This document shows positions 35,443-44,028 of a DNA stretch of 64,000 nt, one piece after another (within the stretch, counting starts at the first letter, position 1; each line of letters opens with the position of its first letter). This DNA is from Planctomycetota bacterium (GTDB lineage Bacteria > Planctomycetota > UBA1135 > GCA-002748355), in NCBI GenBank assembly GCA_002748355.1, contig PDSF01000034.1, positions 54,223-118,222 of the forward strand, in the 5' to 3' direction. A program made the translations under genes and the position numbers. Under the pieces are notes generated by a model. It saw nothing but the letters and a program-made list of their open reading frames with translations, made no database searches and had not been told where the DNA came from.

Positions 35443-36741
35443 TCAGCGCCCCATTTCGGCAGCCTTCGCCGCCGGGCGCAGCGAGACAAAGACGCTGTGC
35501 ACCTTCTCGGCGAACTTCTCTTCCGCGCCCAAGAGGTAAACCGCACTGCACGCCAGGATGCGGCCGTCATCACGGCGAATACCCAACCAAACCTTGCCTT
35601 TCTGCCCGGCGGCCGTCTGGGCCGGGGCTTCAATCGCTGCGGCCGGCTCCCCTCGGACCGTAAGACTCTTCAGGCGCTTCGCACTCAGATCGACCTTAAT
35701 GCCGCTCTCGGCCAAGGAGCTGGTGAAACCGGCAAGCTCACCCTTCAGGATATCTTCAATGGTTTTACCCTTCGCTGACAGAGGAGCCGGACCACCACCG
35801 AGACCGATTGTGCAGAGAATCCTCTCTCCATTCTGATAGCCAGGGTTGATCGCGACGCCCTCGGCATTGCCCTGGAGAAGGGTCCAATCCTTGGGGAGGT
35901 AGCAAGCAACACCGGCCTTCTTGTGGACGAAGAGCCGACAACCCTCGGGCACTCGCGAATCCTTGCCCTCCTCAGCCTTGTCGCTATCCGGGCATTGCCC
36001 TTCCCCGCCATCGCCACCCAAGGGGTTGCTGGGCTGCTTCTGGACCAGCTTCTCGCCCTTCAACTTGTAGCTGCGCCCGCCGCTGGTGAAGGTGAGGCTG
36101 TCCCCCGCCAGTTTGGCCTGGAAGGGGAAGCGCGACTTTCCAGCCTGAAACACACCTTCCAAGCTCGTGCCCTTGGCCTTCGCCTGCACCGGATATTTCT
36201 GCCCCCGGAAGCGAAGCTCGCCAACAAGAAGGCCTTTCGCACCCTCACTGAGCCTCAAGAAGACCCCCTGCCCCTCAAAACTGCGGACGAAGGGATTGGC
36301 CGGCGCCTGTTTCGGGGCACCATTTTTCGGGGCACCAAAGGGGTTCTCCGAGGCGCCGCCAAGCGATTGATCCGCAGGATTTTCCTTCGAGGGCTGGGGC
36401 TTGCCTCTGGCAGCAGGGAGGCGCTGCCACTCGCTGCGCTCGCCTGAGACATCGAGGCTCAAGCGCTGCCCCTTCAGCACATAACGGACCTGAACTTGCT
36501 TATCGCCCACCTTCAACACGAAGAGTCCAGGCGAGACGAAATGAAGCGGCACGCGATCACCTTCGATCGTCGCCGAGTTCTTTTCGATGACAACGCGTTC
36601 CCCTTGGACTTCGGCGCTAACCCCAACCCAGGAGCCGAGTAGCGCTTGCATTCCCTGATCCTGCCCCTGGGCATGGGCGATCGGGAAGCTGCAGAGGAGA
36701 AAGGAGAAGGCGAGAAACCGGCTATTGGTCAGGATGTTCAT
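35443..36741 (-). CDS. Exported protein, 432 aa, unknown function
   Basis: A clear signal peptide (MNILTNSRFLAFSFLLCSFP, cleavage near AHAQG). Residues 30-115 read like a small beta-barrel (GSWVGVSAEVQGERVVIEK, LFVLKVGDKQVQVRYVLKGQ). A Pro/Asn/Gln linker with ENPFGAPKN and ANPF follows, then a second barrel-like segment (residues 150-230). After a Cys-containing spacer comes a C-terminal domain of about 170 residues (GVACYLPKDWTLLQG, KGKVWLGIRRDDGRILACSAVYL). The C-terminal part resembles periplasmic proteins that follow the pattern 'protein-profile plus DUF' in Planctomycetota, but I cannot name it. It is monocistronic, 160 bases upstream of DUF1800 on the same strand. Confidence 0.7.
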   Translation of the reverse strand: MNILTNSRFLAFSFLLCSFPIAHAQGQDQGMQALLGSWVGVSAEVQGERVVIEKNSATIEGDRVPLHFVSPGLFVLKVGDKQVQVRYVLKGQRLSLDVSGERSEWQRLPAARGKPQPSKENPADQSLGGASENPFGAPKNGAPKQAPANPFVRSFEGQGVFLRLSEGAKGLLVGELRFRGQKYPVQAKAKGTSLEGVFQAGKSRFPFQAKLAGDSLTFTSGGRSYKLKGEKLVQKQPSNPLGGDGGEGQCPDSDKAEEGKDSRVPEGCRLFVHKKAGVACYLPKDWTLLQGNAEGVAINPGYQNGERILCTIGLGGGPAPLSAKGKTIEDILKGELAGFTSSLAESGIKVDLSAKRLKSLTVRGEPAAAIEAPAQTAAGQKGKVWLGIRRDDGRILACSAVYLLGAEEKFAEKVHSVFVSLRPAAKAAEMGR

Positions 36742-36866
36742 ACCTCATTATGCGCAGCAAAGACCCAGCAGGGGCCAAGAAGAGGCCAATTTTTTCGCCA
36801 CTCACCTAAGGACGGACCCGAATCCTCCCTTGCCCTTCGTCATCTAGAGCACAAAGAATCTAAGGA

Positions 36867-37469
36867 ATGAAGCCCAATGCCCCCCATCGCGGACCATCGA
36901 ACCCGGCCCAACTGACCCTCTTACTCGATGCCGCCGCTGCGGGGGATGCAGCCAAGGCCGAGCAGCTCCTCCCTTTGGTCTACGACGAGTTACGCCGGCT
37001 CGCCCGGCGGCATCTCGACAGGGAGCGAGAAGCCCAAACCCTCCAGGCCACCGCTCTGGTCCACGAGGCATGGGTCCGTCTAGTGGGTGACCAAGAGCCG
37101 GAATGGTCGAGCCGACGGCACTTCTTCGGCGCGGCGGCACAGGCCATGCGTCGAATCTTGATCGAACGAGCGCGGCGGCGCGATACAGAGAAGCACGGCG
37201 CTGGGCGCTTGCGCCTCACACTAAGCAGAGTCGACCCAGAGGAAGCCCCCCCCAAGCTCGAAATCCTCGCCCTCGACGAGGCGCTACACGCTCTCGCCAA
37301 CTTCGACCCGCGCATGGCAGAGATCGTAGAGCTACGGTTCTTTGCCGGGCTCGAGGTCAAGGAAGTCGCTGCTAGCCTCGGGATCTCCGAACGCACGGTC
37401 AAACGTGAGTGGGCCGTTGCCCGCGCTTGGCTGCACCGGCGCATGGGGGGAGGCGAGGACGCAAAATGA
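36867..37469 (+). CDS. ECF-type RNA polymerase sigma factor (TIGR02999-like)
   Basis: A 200-residue sigma factor of the group common in Planctomycetota and Acidobacteria. Region 2 shows LLPLVYDELRRLARRHLDRE, TLQATALVHEAWVRLV and RRHFFGAAAQAMRRILIERARRR; region 4 shows LANFDPRMAEIVELRFFAGL and VKEVAASLGISERTVKREWA, the DNA-binding helix-turn-helix. There is no anti-sigma gene. Its TGA overlaps the kinase ATG (ATGA), so sigma factor and Ser/Thr kinase are translationally coupled, as is typical for this group, and the kinase is the likely signal partner. Confidence 0.92.
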   Translation: MKPNAPHRGPSNPAQLTLLLDAAAAGDAAKAEQLLPLVYDELRRLARRHLDREREAQTLQATALVHEAWVRLVGDQEPEWSSRRHFFGAAAQAMRRILIERARRRDTEKHGAGRLRLTLSRVDPEEAPPKLEILALDEALHALANFDPRMAEIVELRFFAGLEVKEVAASLGISERTVKREWAVARAWLHRRMGGGEDAK

Positions 37470-40189
37470 ACAGCGATCCAAAGCGCTGGCAGCTCATCAA
37501 GGACATCGTCGCCGAGGCCCTCGAACTCGAAGCAGGGCAACGTGAGAGCGTCATCGAAAGCGCCTGCGCCGAGCACGCAGACCTCGCGGGCGAGATTCGC
37601 GCTCTGGTAAGCATCGGCACTCCCGAGGACACGGACTCACCCCGCGGCATCCTCGACGACAGCGCCCTCGTCGCCGCAGAACTCATAAAGGCCGGCGAAG
37701 CATCGGGCGCTCAGCTCTCAGAGGATGCTCTCATCGGCCGGCAGCTCGGCCCCTACCGGATCCTGCGCAAAATCGGCGAAGGCGGCATGGGCCTCGTCTT
37801 CGAAGCCGAGCAGGAACACCTAGCACGCCGGGTAGCGCTCAAGGTGCTGCAAGGGCACTGGGCAAGCGAAAACCTCCGTGCGCGTTTTGCCCTGGAGATC
37901 GAGACGCTCGGGCGCCTCGAACATCCAGGCATTGCTCGGATCTACGGGTCAGGTCGCGACGAGGAAACCGGTGTCCTCTATTTCGCGATGGAGCTGGTTG
38001 ATGGTGTCCCGCTGACAGCGCACGCAAAGAAGCTCCAGCTCCGCCAAAGAGTCGCCCTCCTGGCTGAAGTCTGCAACGCCGTCCAGCACGCCCACCTAAG
38101 CGGGGTCATCCACCGCGATCTCAAGCCGGACAACGTCCTCGTCGATGCCGCAGGCATGCCCAAGATCCTCGATTTCGGCATCGCGCGCCTGGTGGAGGAT
38201 TCGGAGGATTACGGCAGTAAGACGATAACCGGGCAGCTCATCGGCACCCTCGCCTATATGAGCCCTGAGCAGGTTGCAGGCGATTCAAGGCGCATCGATC
38301 TCCGCTCGGACGTCTACGCCCTCGGCGTCCTGCTCTACCAAGTCCTGAGCGGCCGCCTACCCCATGACTTTTCCGGCAAATCGCTAACTGCATCGCTCCG
38401 CATGATCTCTGAGGAGGATGCTCCCAAACCCTCCCGCCTGGCCCCCGAGCTGCATGGCGATCTCGAACTCGTCATGCTGAGCGCGCTCGCCAAGGATCCG
38501 GCCCGCCGCTACGCATCGGCCGGCGAGCTGGGAGACGAACTGCGCCGTGTGCTCACCCATCAACCGATACAGGTACGTGCCCCGAACTTTGGCTATCTGC
38601 TGGCTCGCTTCGTGCGCCGGCATCGCGCCGCTTCGCTGCTCTCGCTGCTACTGTTCTTATCGCTGATCGCCGCCGTCGTCGGCACCTCGATCGGCCTCGT
38701 GCAGGCTGACCGAGAACGAGCCCGGGTAGTCAAGGCCGCAAAGGGGGTTCGCGGCATCAACAAGCAGCTCCTCCTCCTCGTCGGCCAAATCCCCCCAGAA
38801 CTTTTTTCGGAACAGCAGGTTGTACGAGAACTACTTGCGAGATGGGAAAGCGCAATAGAGACGGGCTTCGCCGACGAACCCGAACTACAGATCGAGATGC
38901 TCGAATCCCTCGGCTGGGCCCAGTACAACCTCGGGCTGTGGAAGGACGGCACAGAGAACCTTCACCGTGCAGTCGAAGGCTACGAAAAGCTCAAGGGAGA
39001 AGAGGCCCTACCCACCCTGCGTGCCCGGGATCGCTACGTCCAATGCTGCAGCCAGCTCGGCGTGAGTGCGGAGCAAGTCCGTTACAGCGCCGAATCATTG
39101 GCTCGTTGCCGCAAAGCCCATGGCCCCGAGCATGCTCGCAGCCGCACTGCCCTGGCGACATACGCTGCCATGCTCCACGGCGCCGGCCGCATCGAGGAAG
39201 CCCTGAAAGGCTACGAAGAGGCCCTGAAGCTGATGGCCAGCGACGCTGCCAATAGCCTCGAAACCCTCAGCGTGCGCAGCGACTACGCACTAGCTCTAGA
39301 TAACGCAAAACGTATGGCCGAGGCCGAGCAACAGTTCCGCCTGGTCGACCAAGCCTTCCGAAAGGCTCATCCCGGCGAATACCCCGAGCGTCACCTCAAC
39401 GCAATGATCGGCCTGTCGCAGGTGCTGGAGGAGCGCGGGGCCCATGGCGAAGCTCTCAAGCTGCAGCGGGTCATTGTCGAACGCGCTCGCAAACACTGGG
39501 GCGAAGGGCAGCTTCGCACCCTCCGCCAAGCCTTGCGCCTCGCCAAGCTCCTCTTCGCCAGCGGAGCCACGCAAGAGGCAGAAGAACTCGCAGCCGAAAC
39601 AGCGCAGCTGAGTAAGCGGCACGCCCCTCGCAGCCAGGAAAGCGTAATCGCCCGGAATACCTGGGTACGCGCCCTCCTGCGTCAGGGAGAGAATGCTCGA
39701 GCGGCAACAGAAGCGAAGGCCCTGCTCAGAGATATGCAGAGCTTCCTCCCCGACAGCGATGCCCGTCTCTGGACGCTGCGCGAAAACCTAGCCAACGCCC
39801 TGACCGCCATGGGGCGCCACGCCGAAGCCGAAAAAGAACTCGTCTCAGTGCTAGAGCTACGAGAGCAAGCACTCGGCAAGAAGGCACTCTCGACCTTGGT
39901 CAGCCTCAACAACCTGGCCTGGATGCTGCTGCAGTCAGGGTCGCCAAAACAAGCAGCAGAGCGTTACCACGAGCTGATGCAGCGGGCCGATGGCGTGGAT
40001 ATACCCGAGCAGGTCCGAGCAACCTTCCGGCTGAACCATGGCCGAGCGCTCTTGGCCGCAGGGAAGCGAGCCAAAGCCAAAAAAGCCCTGGAACAGGCTC
40101 TCACGACACTCCGCAAGCTACCCGGAACAGCCAAACTCCAAGCCAAAGCTGAAGCCGCGCTACAAGAACTCACCGATCGCAAATACTAA
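37466..40189 (+). CDS. Transmembrane Ser/Thr protein kinase with TPR-rich extracytoplasmic part
   Basis: A 907-residue kinase. After an N-terminal segment of about 95 residues, the kinase domain (97-360) has IGEGGMGLVFEA (glycine loop), VALKVLQ (K126), HRDLKPDNVLVD (216-227), DFGIARL (236) and SPEQVAGDSRRIDLRSDVYALG. One membrane segment lies at about 390-412 (SLLSLLLFLSLIAAVVGTSI). The remaining 490 residues are helical repeats of TPR type with many paired A-x-x-L-Y/A elements (for example EALKGYEEALKLM, AEAEQQFRLVDQ, AEKELVSVLELREQALG). Since the start overlaps the ECF sigma stop, the two act as one signalling unit; phosphorylation of the sigma factor is plausible but not shown. Confidence 0.92.
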   Translation: MNSDPKRWQLIKDIVAEALELEAGQRESVIESACAEHADLAGEIRALVSIGTPEDTDSPRGILDDSALVAAELIKAGEASGAQLSEDALIGRQLGPYRILRKIGEGGMGLVFEAEQEHLARRVALKVLQGHWASENLRARFALEIETLGRLEHPGIARIYGSGRDEETGVLYFAMELVDGVPLTAHAKKLQLRQRVALLAEVCNAVQHAHLSGVIHRDLKPDNVLVDAAGMPKILDFGIARLVEDSEDYGSKTITGQLIGTLAYMSPEQVAGDSRRIDLRSDVYALGVLLYQVLSGRLPHDFSGKSLTASLRMISEEDAPKPSRLAPELHGDLELVMLSALAKDPARRYASAGELGDELRRVLTHQPIQVRAPNFGYLLARFVRRHRAASLLSLLLFLSLIAAVVGTSIGLVQADRERARVVKAAKGVRGINKQLLLLVGQIPPELFSEQQVVRELLARWESAIETGFADEPELQIEMLESLGWAQYNLGLWKDGTENLHRAVEGYEKLKGEEALPTLRARDRYVQCCSQLGVSAEQVRYSAESLARCRKAHGPEHARSRTALATYAAMLHGAGRIEEALKGYEEALKLMASDAANSLETLSVRSDYALALDNAKRMAEAEQQFRLVDQAFRKAHPGEYPERHLNAMIGLSQVLEERGAHGEALKLQRVIVERARKHWGEGQLRTLRQALRLAKLLFASGATQEAEELAAETAQLSKRHAPRSQESVIARNTWVRALLRQGENARAATEAKALLRDMQSFLPDSDARLWTLRENLANALTAMGRHAEAEKELVSVLELREQALGKKALSTLVSLNNLAWMLLQSGSPKQAAERYHELMQRADGVDIPEQVRATFRLNHGRALLAAGKRAKAKKALEQALTTLRKLPGTAKLQAKAEAALQELTDRKY

Positions 40190-40200
40190 GCAAGGTCCCT

Positions 40201-40308
40201 TAGCAGGCAGTTGAAAAATGCCCGCGAGTGACAGAGTGCCGGATTCGGCGTCCCCTTGGCGCAGCAGACGGCGTTTTGTCGCCCTGCGCATATTTCAACG
40301 GCCAGTTA
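40201..40308. repeat. Inverted-repeat element, full copy (108 bases)
   Basis: Left arm TAGCAGGCAGTTGAAAAATGC (40201-40221) and right arm GCATATTTCAACGGCCAGTTA (40288-40308) match as inverted repeats at 17 of 21 positions, and the interior continues to pair imperfectly (GTGACA with TGTCGC, GTGCCG with CGGCGT). The whole would fold as a long interrupted hairpin. Related arms occur at 43792 and 61376. The size and structure suit a MITE or REP-like element; no coding capacity. It sits between the kinase and yaaA genes. Confidence 0.7.
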
Positions 40309-40403
40309 GTGCGAGGCTCCAGTGCTGCCTGCAACGCCGCGCGAAAAGCCCCGCCCTTCCAGCATCAAGCATCCGCGCACCATCCGCAGAAGAAGTCATC
40401 ATC

Positions 40404-41186
40404 ATGCTACTGGTCATTTCACCAGCCAAAAAACTGGATTTCGCAAGCTCCCCAAAGACCAAACTCGCAACACAGCCCGAGTTCCTCGACGAAGCCGAAG
40501 CCCTGATCGGCGAGCTACGCAAGCTGAGTTCCGAGGATATTGCCGCCCTGATGAATCTGTCCGAAAAACTCGGAGATCTCAATTACGAACGCTTTCAGCA
40601 ATGGCAGCGCCCCATGCAAGCACCACAGGCTAAGCAGGCAATCCTGGCCTTTAACGGCGATGTGTACAGCGCCATGCAAGCGAGCGAATTCGACGCCGCC
40701 AGCTTGGACTTCGCCCAAAAGCATCTACGTATCCTCTCGGGGCTCTACGGCCTGTTGCGCCCCATGGACCTAATCGCTCCCTACCGCCTAGAGATGGGCA
40801 CCCGCTTGGCTACTCCACGCGGCAGGGACCTCTACGCCTTCTGGGGAGACAGCCTCTGCACGGCGATCAAGCAGCAGCTCGCAGCCAACAACGACGAAGT
40901 CCTGGTGAACCTGGCCTCTAACGAGTATTTCAAAGCTGCCCGCCCCAAAGCCATCCAATCACGAATTATCACCCCAGTATTCAAAGACCAAAAGGGCAAC
41001 AAATACAAGGTCATCAGCTTCTACGCCAAGAAAGCCCGCGGCCTGATGTGCCGCTACGTGATCAGCCATCGCCTGAAAAACGTCGAGCAGCTGAAGCAAT
41101 TCAACAGCTCCGGGTACGCGTTCAACGAAGCCATGTCGAGCGCCAACGAGTGGACCTTTACTCGGGAAGAAGGAGCCGGCGACTAG
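40404..41186 (+). CDS. yaaA: YaaA family protein (peroxide stress response)
   Basis: The 260-residue DUF328/YaaA protein lowers free iron and DNA damage under hydrogen peroxide in E. coli and has a DNA-binding fold there. It begins with the hallmark MLLVISPAKKLDFAS and contains AFNGDVYSAMQA, LRILSGLYGLLRPMDLIAPYRLEMG in adjoining stretches, VNLASNEYFKA and KKARGLMCRYVISHRL. The ATG at 40404 is the family start; the longer frame reads through the upstream repeat element. No oxidative-stress neighbour is seen. It converges with the small gene at 41235. Confidence 0.93.
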   Translation: MLLVISPAKKLDFASSPKTKLATQPEFLDEAEALIGELRKLSSEDIAALMNLSEKLGDLNYERFQQWQRPMQAPQAKQAILAFNGDVYSAMQASEFDAASLDFAQKHLRILSGLYGLLRPMDLIAPYRLEMGTRLATPRGRDLYAFWGDSLCTAIKQQLAANNDEVLVNLASNEYFKAARPKAIQSRIITPVFKDQKGNKYKVISFYAKKARGLMCRYVISHRLKNVEQLKQFNSSGYAFNEAMSSANEWTFTREEGAGD

Positions 41187-41234
41187 CTCGCCAAGCCCCG
41201 CTCTCCGTCGCTGGAGGCCGCGACGCAGCTCCGA

Positions 41235-41696
41235 TCATTCCGGCACAAGCGGCAAAACCTCCCGCTCAAGGAAATCCATCCGGCCGGCCAACAAATCGGC
41301 GTGCTCTTCGTCCGTCGGCACCTCGACGGTAAGGATGACATCCGGCTCGACCCCAGTCCGCACCGCTCTGATCCAATCCTCCATCAGACGGATGTATCTC
41401 TCCATAACTGCCCTGGGACCAGAGACCTCGTCTGGTGAAAGGTAATGCGTCGGCATATCACCGACGATCAACCAGAGGAAATCGTCTGAATGTCCAGCGG
41501 GAACGATGCGAAACAAGAAGATCGCAACGACACCACCAATCCCGAAGGCGAAACGCGCATCCTCAATTTCCCGACACCAGCTGTGCGCCTTTAAGAAGCG
41601 GGTCGCCTCTGCAAACAAGCCCTTCAGCAGCCGCGTATCCTCTTCGTTTTCGCCCTGCATCGAGGCTATCGGCGTTAGTCGTTCGAACTCATTCAT
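41235..41696 (-). CDS. Small cytoplasmic protein, DUF4826-like
   Basis: A soluble 153-residue protein without signal peptide. The stretch GIGGVVAIFLFRIVPAGHSD followed by DDFLWLIVGDMPTHYLSPDE and then AVMERYIRLMEDWIRAVRTG matches my memory of a widespread small family (DUF4826), often linked to immunity-like or housekeeping contexts; the family name is tentative. It ends with a helix full of Leu/Glu (LLAGRMDFLEREVLPLVPE). It starts two bases after the stop of the large exported protein on the same strand, so both are co-transcribed and may act together. Confidence 0.6.
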   Translation of the reverse strand: MNEFERLTPIASMQGENEEDTRLLKGLFAEATRFLKAHSWCREIEDARFAFGIGGVVAIFLFRIVPAGHSDDFLWLIVGDMPTHYLSPDEVSGPRAVMERYIRLMEDWIRAVRTGVEPDVILTVEVPTDEEHADLLAGRMDFLEREVLPLVPE

Positions 41697-41698
41697 CG

Positions 41699-43696
41699 TT
41701 ATTCGTTGTCTTCGTAGCTACGCAGAAGGATCAGCGGATCACGCAAACGTCGCTTTCCGAGCGAACGTGCTTTGATGTCCCGCCCGAAGCCCGGCCAAGC
41801 TGCGAGCGGATGCTTCTCCGGAGAGAGACCAAGAGCATACGCCCGGACATTGGGGCAGAGCCGAGCTTCTCCACGATGCTCGAGCAGGATTGCGGCACTG
41901 AGGGCAAAAGGCATCAGCAGCCGCTCATAGCGCCTTGGGCCACGCCAAATCCCAGCGGGAGAATAGACCACCGCCAGCCGCGAACCGTGGAGAGGCTCCG
42001 GCCAGGCTAGACCTCGGCCCTCAGCCTCGGTGGCAAAGTCCCACCAAGAGATCGCACTTCGCGGGAAAGCCATCGGCCCCAGCTCGCTTGAGCTTCCCGG
42101 CCCAGCTTCGCCATAAAGGGGACTGTGGTAGCTTGGCATCGCCGCGGCGAGATGCATCAGCGCAACATCCATCGCCGCTCCCCAATGCGCATCCCCCTCG
42201 CCTGGCTTGGCCTGAACGTTGTCTCGAAACTGCATGAATACGCGAGCGAAACTCGCCAGCCCATCACGGATTTTGCGATCCTGCACGGGGGTAAACAGCG
42301 GATTCCGGATCTTCTGCCAAGACAACCCGTGCAGCAAGCCATAAGCAATCGCCGCACGAAAAACCTCACCCTGCTCGAATCCGAGCGTAACCCGCTCGAG
42401 GCACGGGTTGGCAAACCAGAGTGGATTCTCCATACCAAGAGGGTCCACCGTCCCTATCGCCAGCAGCTCACGCACAGCCCGGCGTGCTTCCCGGCACCCC
42501 CTGGGCCCTATTCCTTCGACGAAGGCAATCAGCGCTCGCCGCAGAGCGCTACGAGCAAGTCGAGAAGTCTCGCGGAATCCGCCACGATGGTCGAGAGAAC
42601 GTCGATCGTCCCTCTGATAATGCGCAAGATCGCGTACCTCACGATAAGCCTGCGCAGCCACGTTCCGGCCCGAACGTAAGATCCGCTTCGTTACCGCAAG
42701 CTCTTTGCCAGACAGTAACAGAGGGCCAGAACCCTCGCGTTCGACCTTGCCGATGGCGCGGCTCTCGATCACCAAGCGGCGCATCCGGACCGATTCCGGC
42801 CGCCCCTGGTATCGGAGCAATAAAAGGCCCATCTCCGCCTGGCCCAGGAGATCTCGCACCGACAAGCTGGCTGGACAGGTTCGCCATTTTCCTCTTGGCG
42901 CCCCCTTGGCCTGGATCGCGTATTCGACCCCCACACTCGCCCATGAACGAATATGGACGATTCCATCCTCAGACATGTAGCTAGTTTGTACAGCCCCGTG
43001 AGCATCGTGATAGGCGCGAGGAGAAGTGGTGAAATACTCACGGGCCTCGATGCGAAGCAGAGGTAATGAGGGCTCCACAACGATCAACAGGCGCAAACCA
43101 TCGCTCGCCCTCACCTTGGCATTGGGTTTTCCAGCGAACCAAACACTGTCGTCCTGCCATAGGTGCAAGGCTTGCACCAGCTCGTTACCAGGGCAGCGAA
43201 TGCCGCGCAGGCGCCGTTGGTTCTTCGAGGCTCGCGGCCCGAAGCTTCCCGGCCCCCAGCCCTCGGCGCGTAGCAAGGATTCACCGTCGACCTTGGCCGC
43301 CCATGGATCGAGCGCTTCTCGGTAGAGCTTTCCGCGCGCATGCTCGCCGATATAAGGCCCAGCAACGCCGTCCGGAGCCCACTCGTAGCGGAGCTGAGCT
43401 TTGCCCACCGCCCTATCACCTCTTGGCCCGCGATCTCCCCTCGCTACCGACAAGGCCAGCCGAACGCCCTTGCGCAGGTAAAGCACCCCACGATCATCGA
43501 CCCTCGCTTCGTGGTAACAGGGCTCAAAGAACCAGTCCCTGCCCTCCTCGCCGAGAACCCGCAGATCGATACTTGAGCGCGGCGTCAGCGTGCGTGGCTC
43601 CTGTTCCGCAACACCCTGGCCCAGCACTTCGCTGGGCCCCAAGGCAAGAGCCGAGAAGAGAGTCACCAGGGGAAAAAACGAAGCGCGAATGATCAT
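41699..43696 (-). CDS. Large exported protein, 665 aa, unknown function
   Basis: From the ATG at 43696 the protein has a signal peptide (MIIRASFFPLVTLFSALALG, cleavage near VLGQG). The N-terminal half is beta-rich (LYLRKGVRLALSVARGDRG, LRLLIVVEPSLPLLRIEAREY, VHIRSWASVGVEYAIQA), the C-terminal half helical with aromatic motifs such as MENPLWFANPCLERVTLGFE, DAHWGAAMDVALMHLAAAMP and SYHSPLYGEAG. The combination of a beta-sandwich and a helical toroid resembles polysaccharide lyases of the heparinase/alginate lyase type, but the catalytic residues cannot be assigned. The domain order is also reversed, so this is only a suggestion. It forms a two-gene operon with the DUF4826-like gene. Confidence 0.65.
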   Translation of the reverse strand: MIIRASFFPLVTLFSALALGPSEVLGQGVAEQEPRTLTPRSSIDLRVLGEEGRDWFFEPCYHEARVDDRGVLYLRKGVRLALSVARGDRGPRGDRAVGKAQLRYEWAPDGVAGPYIGEHARGKLYREALDPWAAKVDGESLLRAEGWGPGSFGPRASKNQRRLRGIRCPGNELVQALHLWQDDSVWFAGKPNAKVRASDGLRLLIVVEPSLPLLRIEAREYFTTSPRAYHDAHGAVQTSYMSEDGIVHIRSWASVGVEYAIQAKGAPRGKWRTCPASLSVRDLLGQAEMGLLLLRYQGRPESVRMRRLVIESRAIGKVEREGSGPLLLSGKELAVTKRILRSGRNVAAQAYREVRDLAHYQRDDRRSLDHRGGFRETSRLARSALRRALIAFVEGIGPRGCREARRAVRELLAIGTVDPLGMENPLWFANPCLERVTLGFEQGEVFRAAIAYGLLHGLSWQKIRNPLFTPVQDRKIRDGLASFARVFMQFRDNVQAKPGEGDAHWGAAMDVALMHLAAAMPSYHSPLYGEAGPGSSSELGPMAFPRSAISWWDFATEAEGRGLAWPEPLHGSRLAVVYSPAGIWRGPRRYERLLMPFALSAAILLEHRGEARLCPNVRAYALGLSPEKHPLAAWPGFGRDIKARSLGKRRLRDPLILLRSYEDNE

Positions 43697-43791
43697 GAGC
43701 GAAAAGGCCGTTGAAGGAGCCGCGCAGCGAGCTGCTAACAGCAATCGAATAGCCCGGCATCTCTATCGGCGCTATCCCAGCACAATCGAGC

Positions 43792-43865
43792 CCTAGCAGG
43801 TCGCCTGAATTATTCGCACGGCGACAACTCACCGCCTGCGACGCCCCCTTCAACAGCCTGCTAGG
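43792..43865. repeat. Inverted-repeat element, short copy
   Basis: CCTAGCAGG at 43792 and CCTGCTAGG at 43857 are perfect inverted repeats enclosing 56 bases. The left interior reads CGCACGGCGACAAC, matching the interiors of the copies at 40201 (right arm, reverse: CGCAGGGCGACAAAA) and 61376 (CGCACTGCGACAAAG). It lies between the start of the large exported gene and the glycosyltransferase gene. Confidence 0.65.
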
Positions 43866-44028
43866 ACAGATCTCAGTAAACCTGTTTCGTCATTCGTAAG
43901 CAGCTTGCCGAGCATGCGCACAAGCTGCGCTGCCATGGCCCCAGTAGCCCATGCTCGCTTTCTGCCCCCAGCTCTGCCGACGGAGGGGTAGAGCATTGCG
44001 TCGTATTCGCGGACAAACGAGGCGAAGC

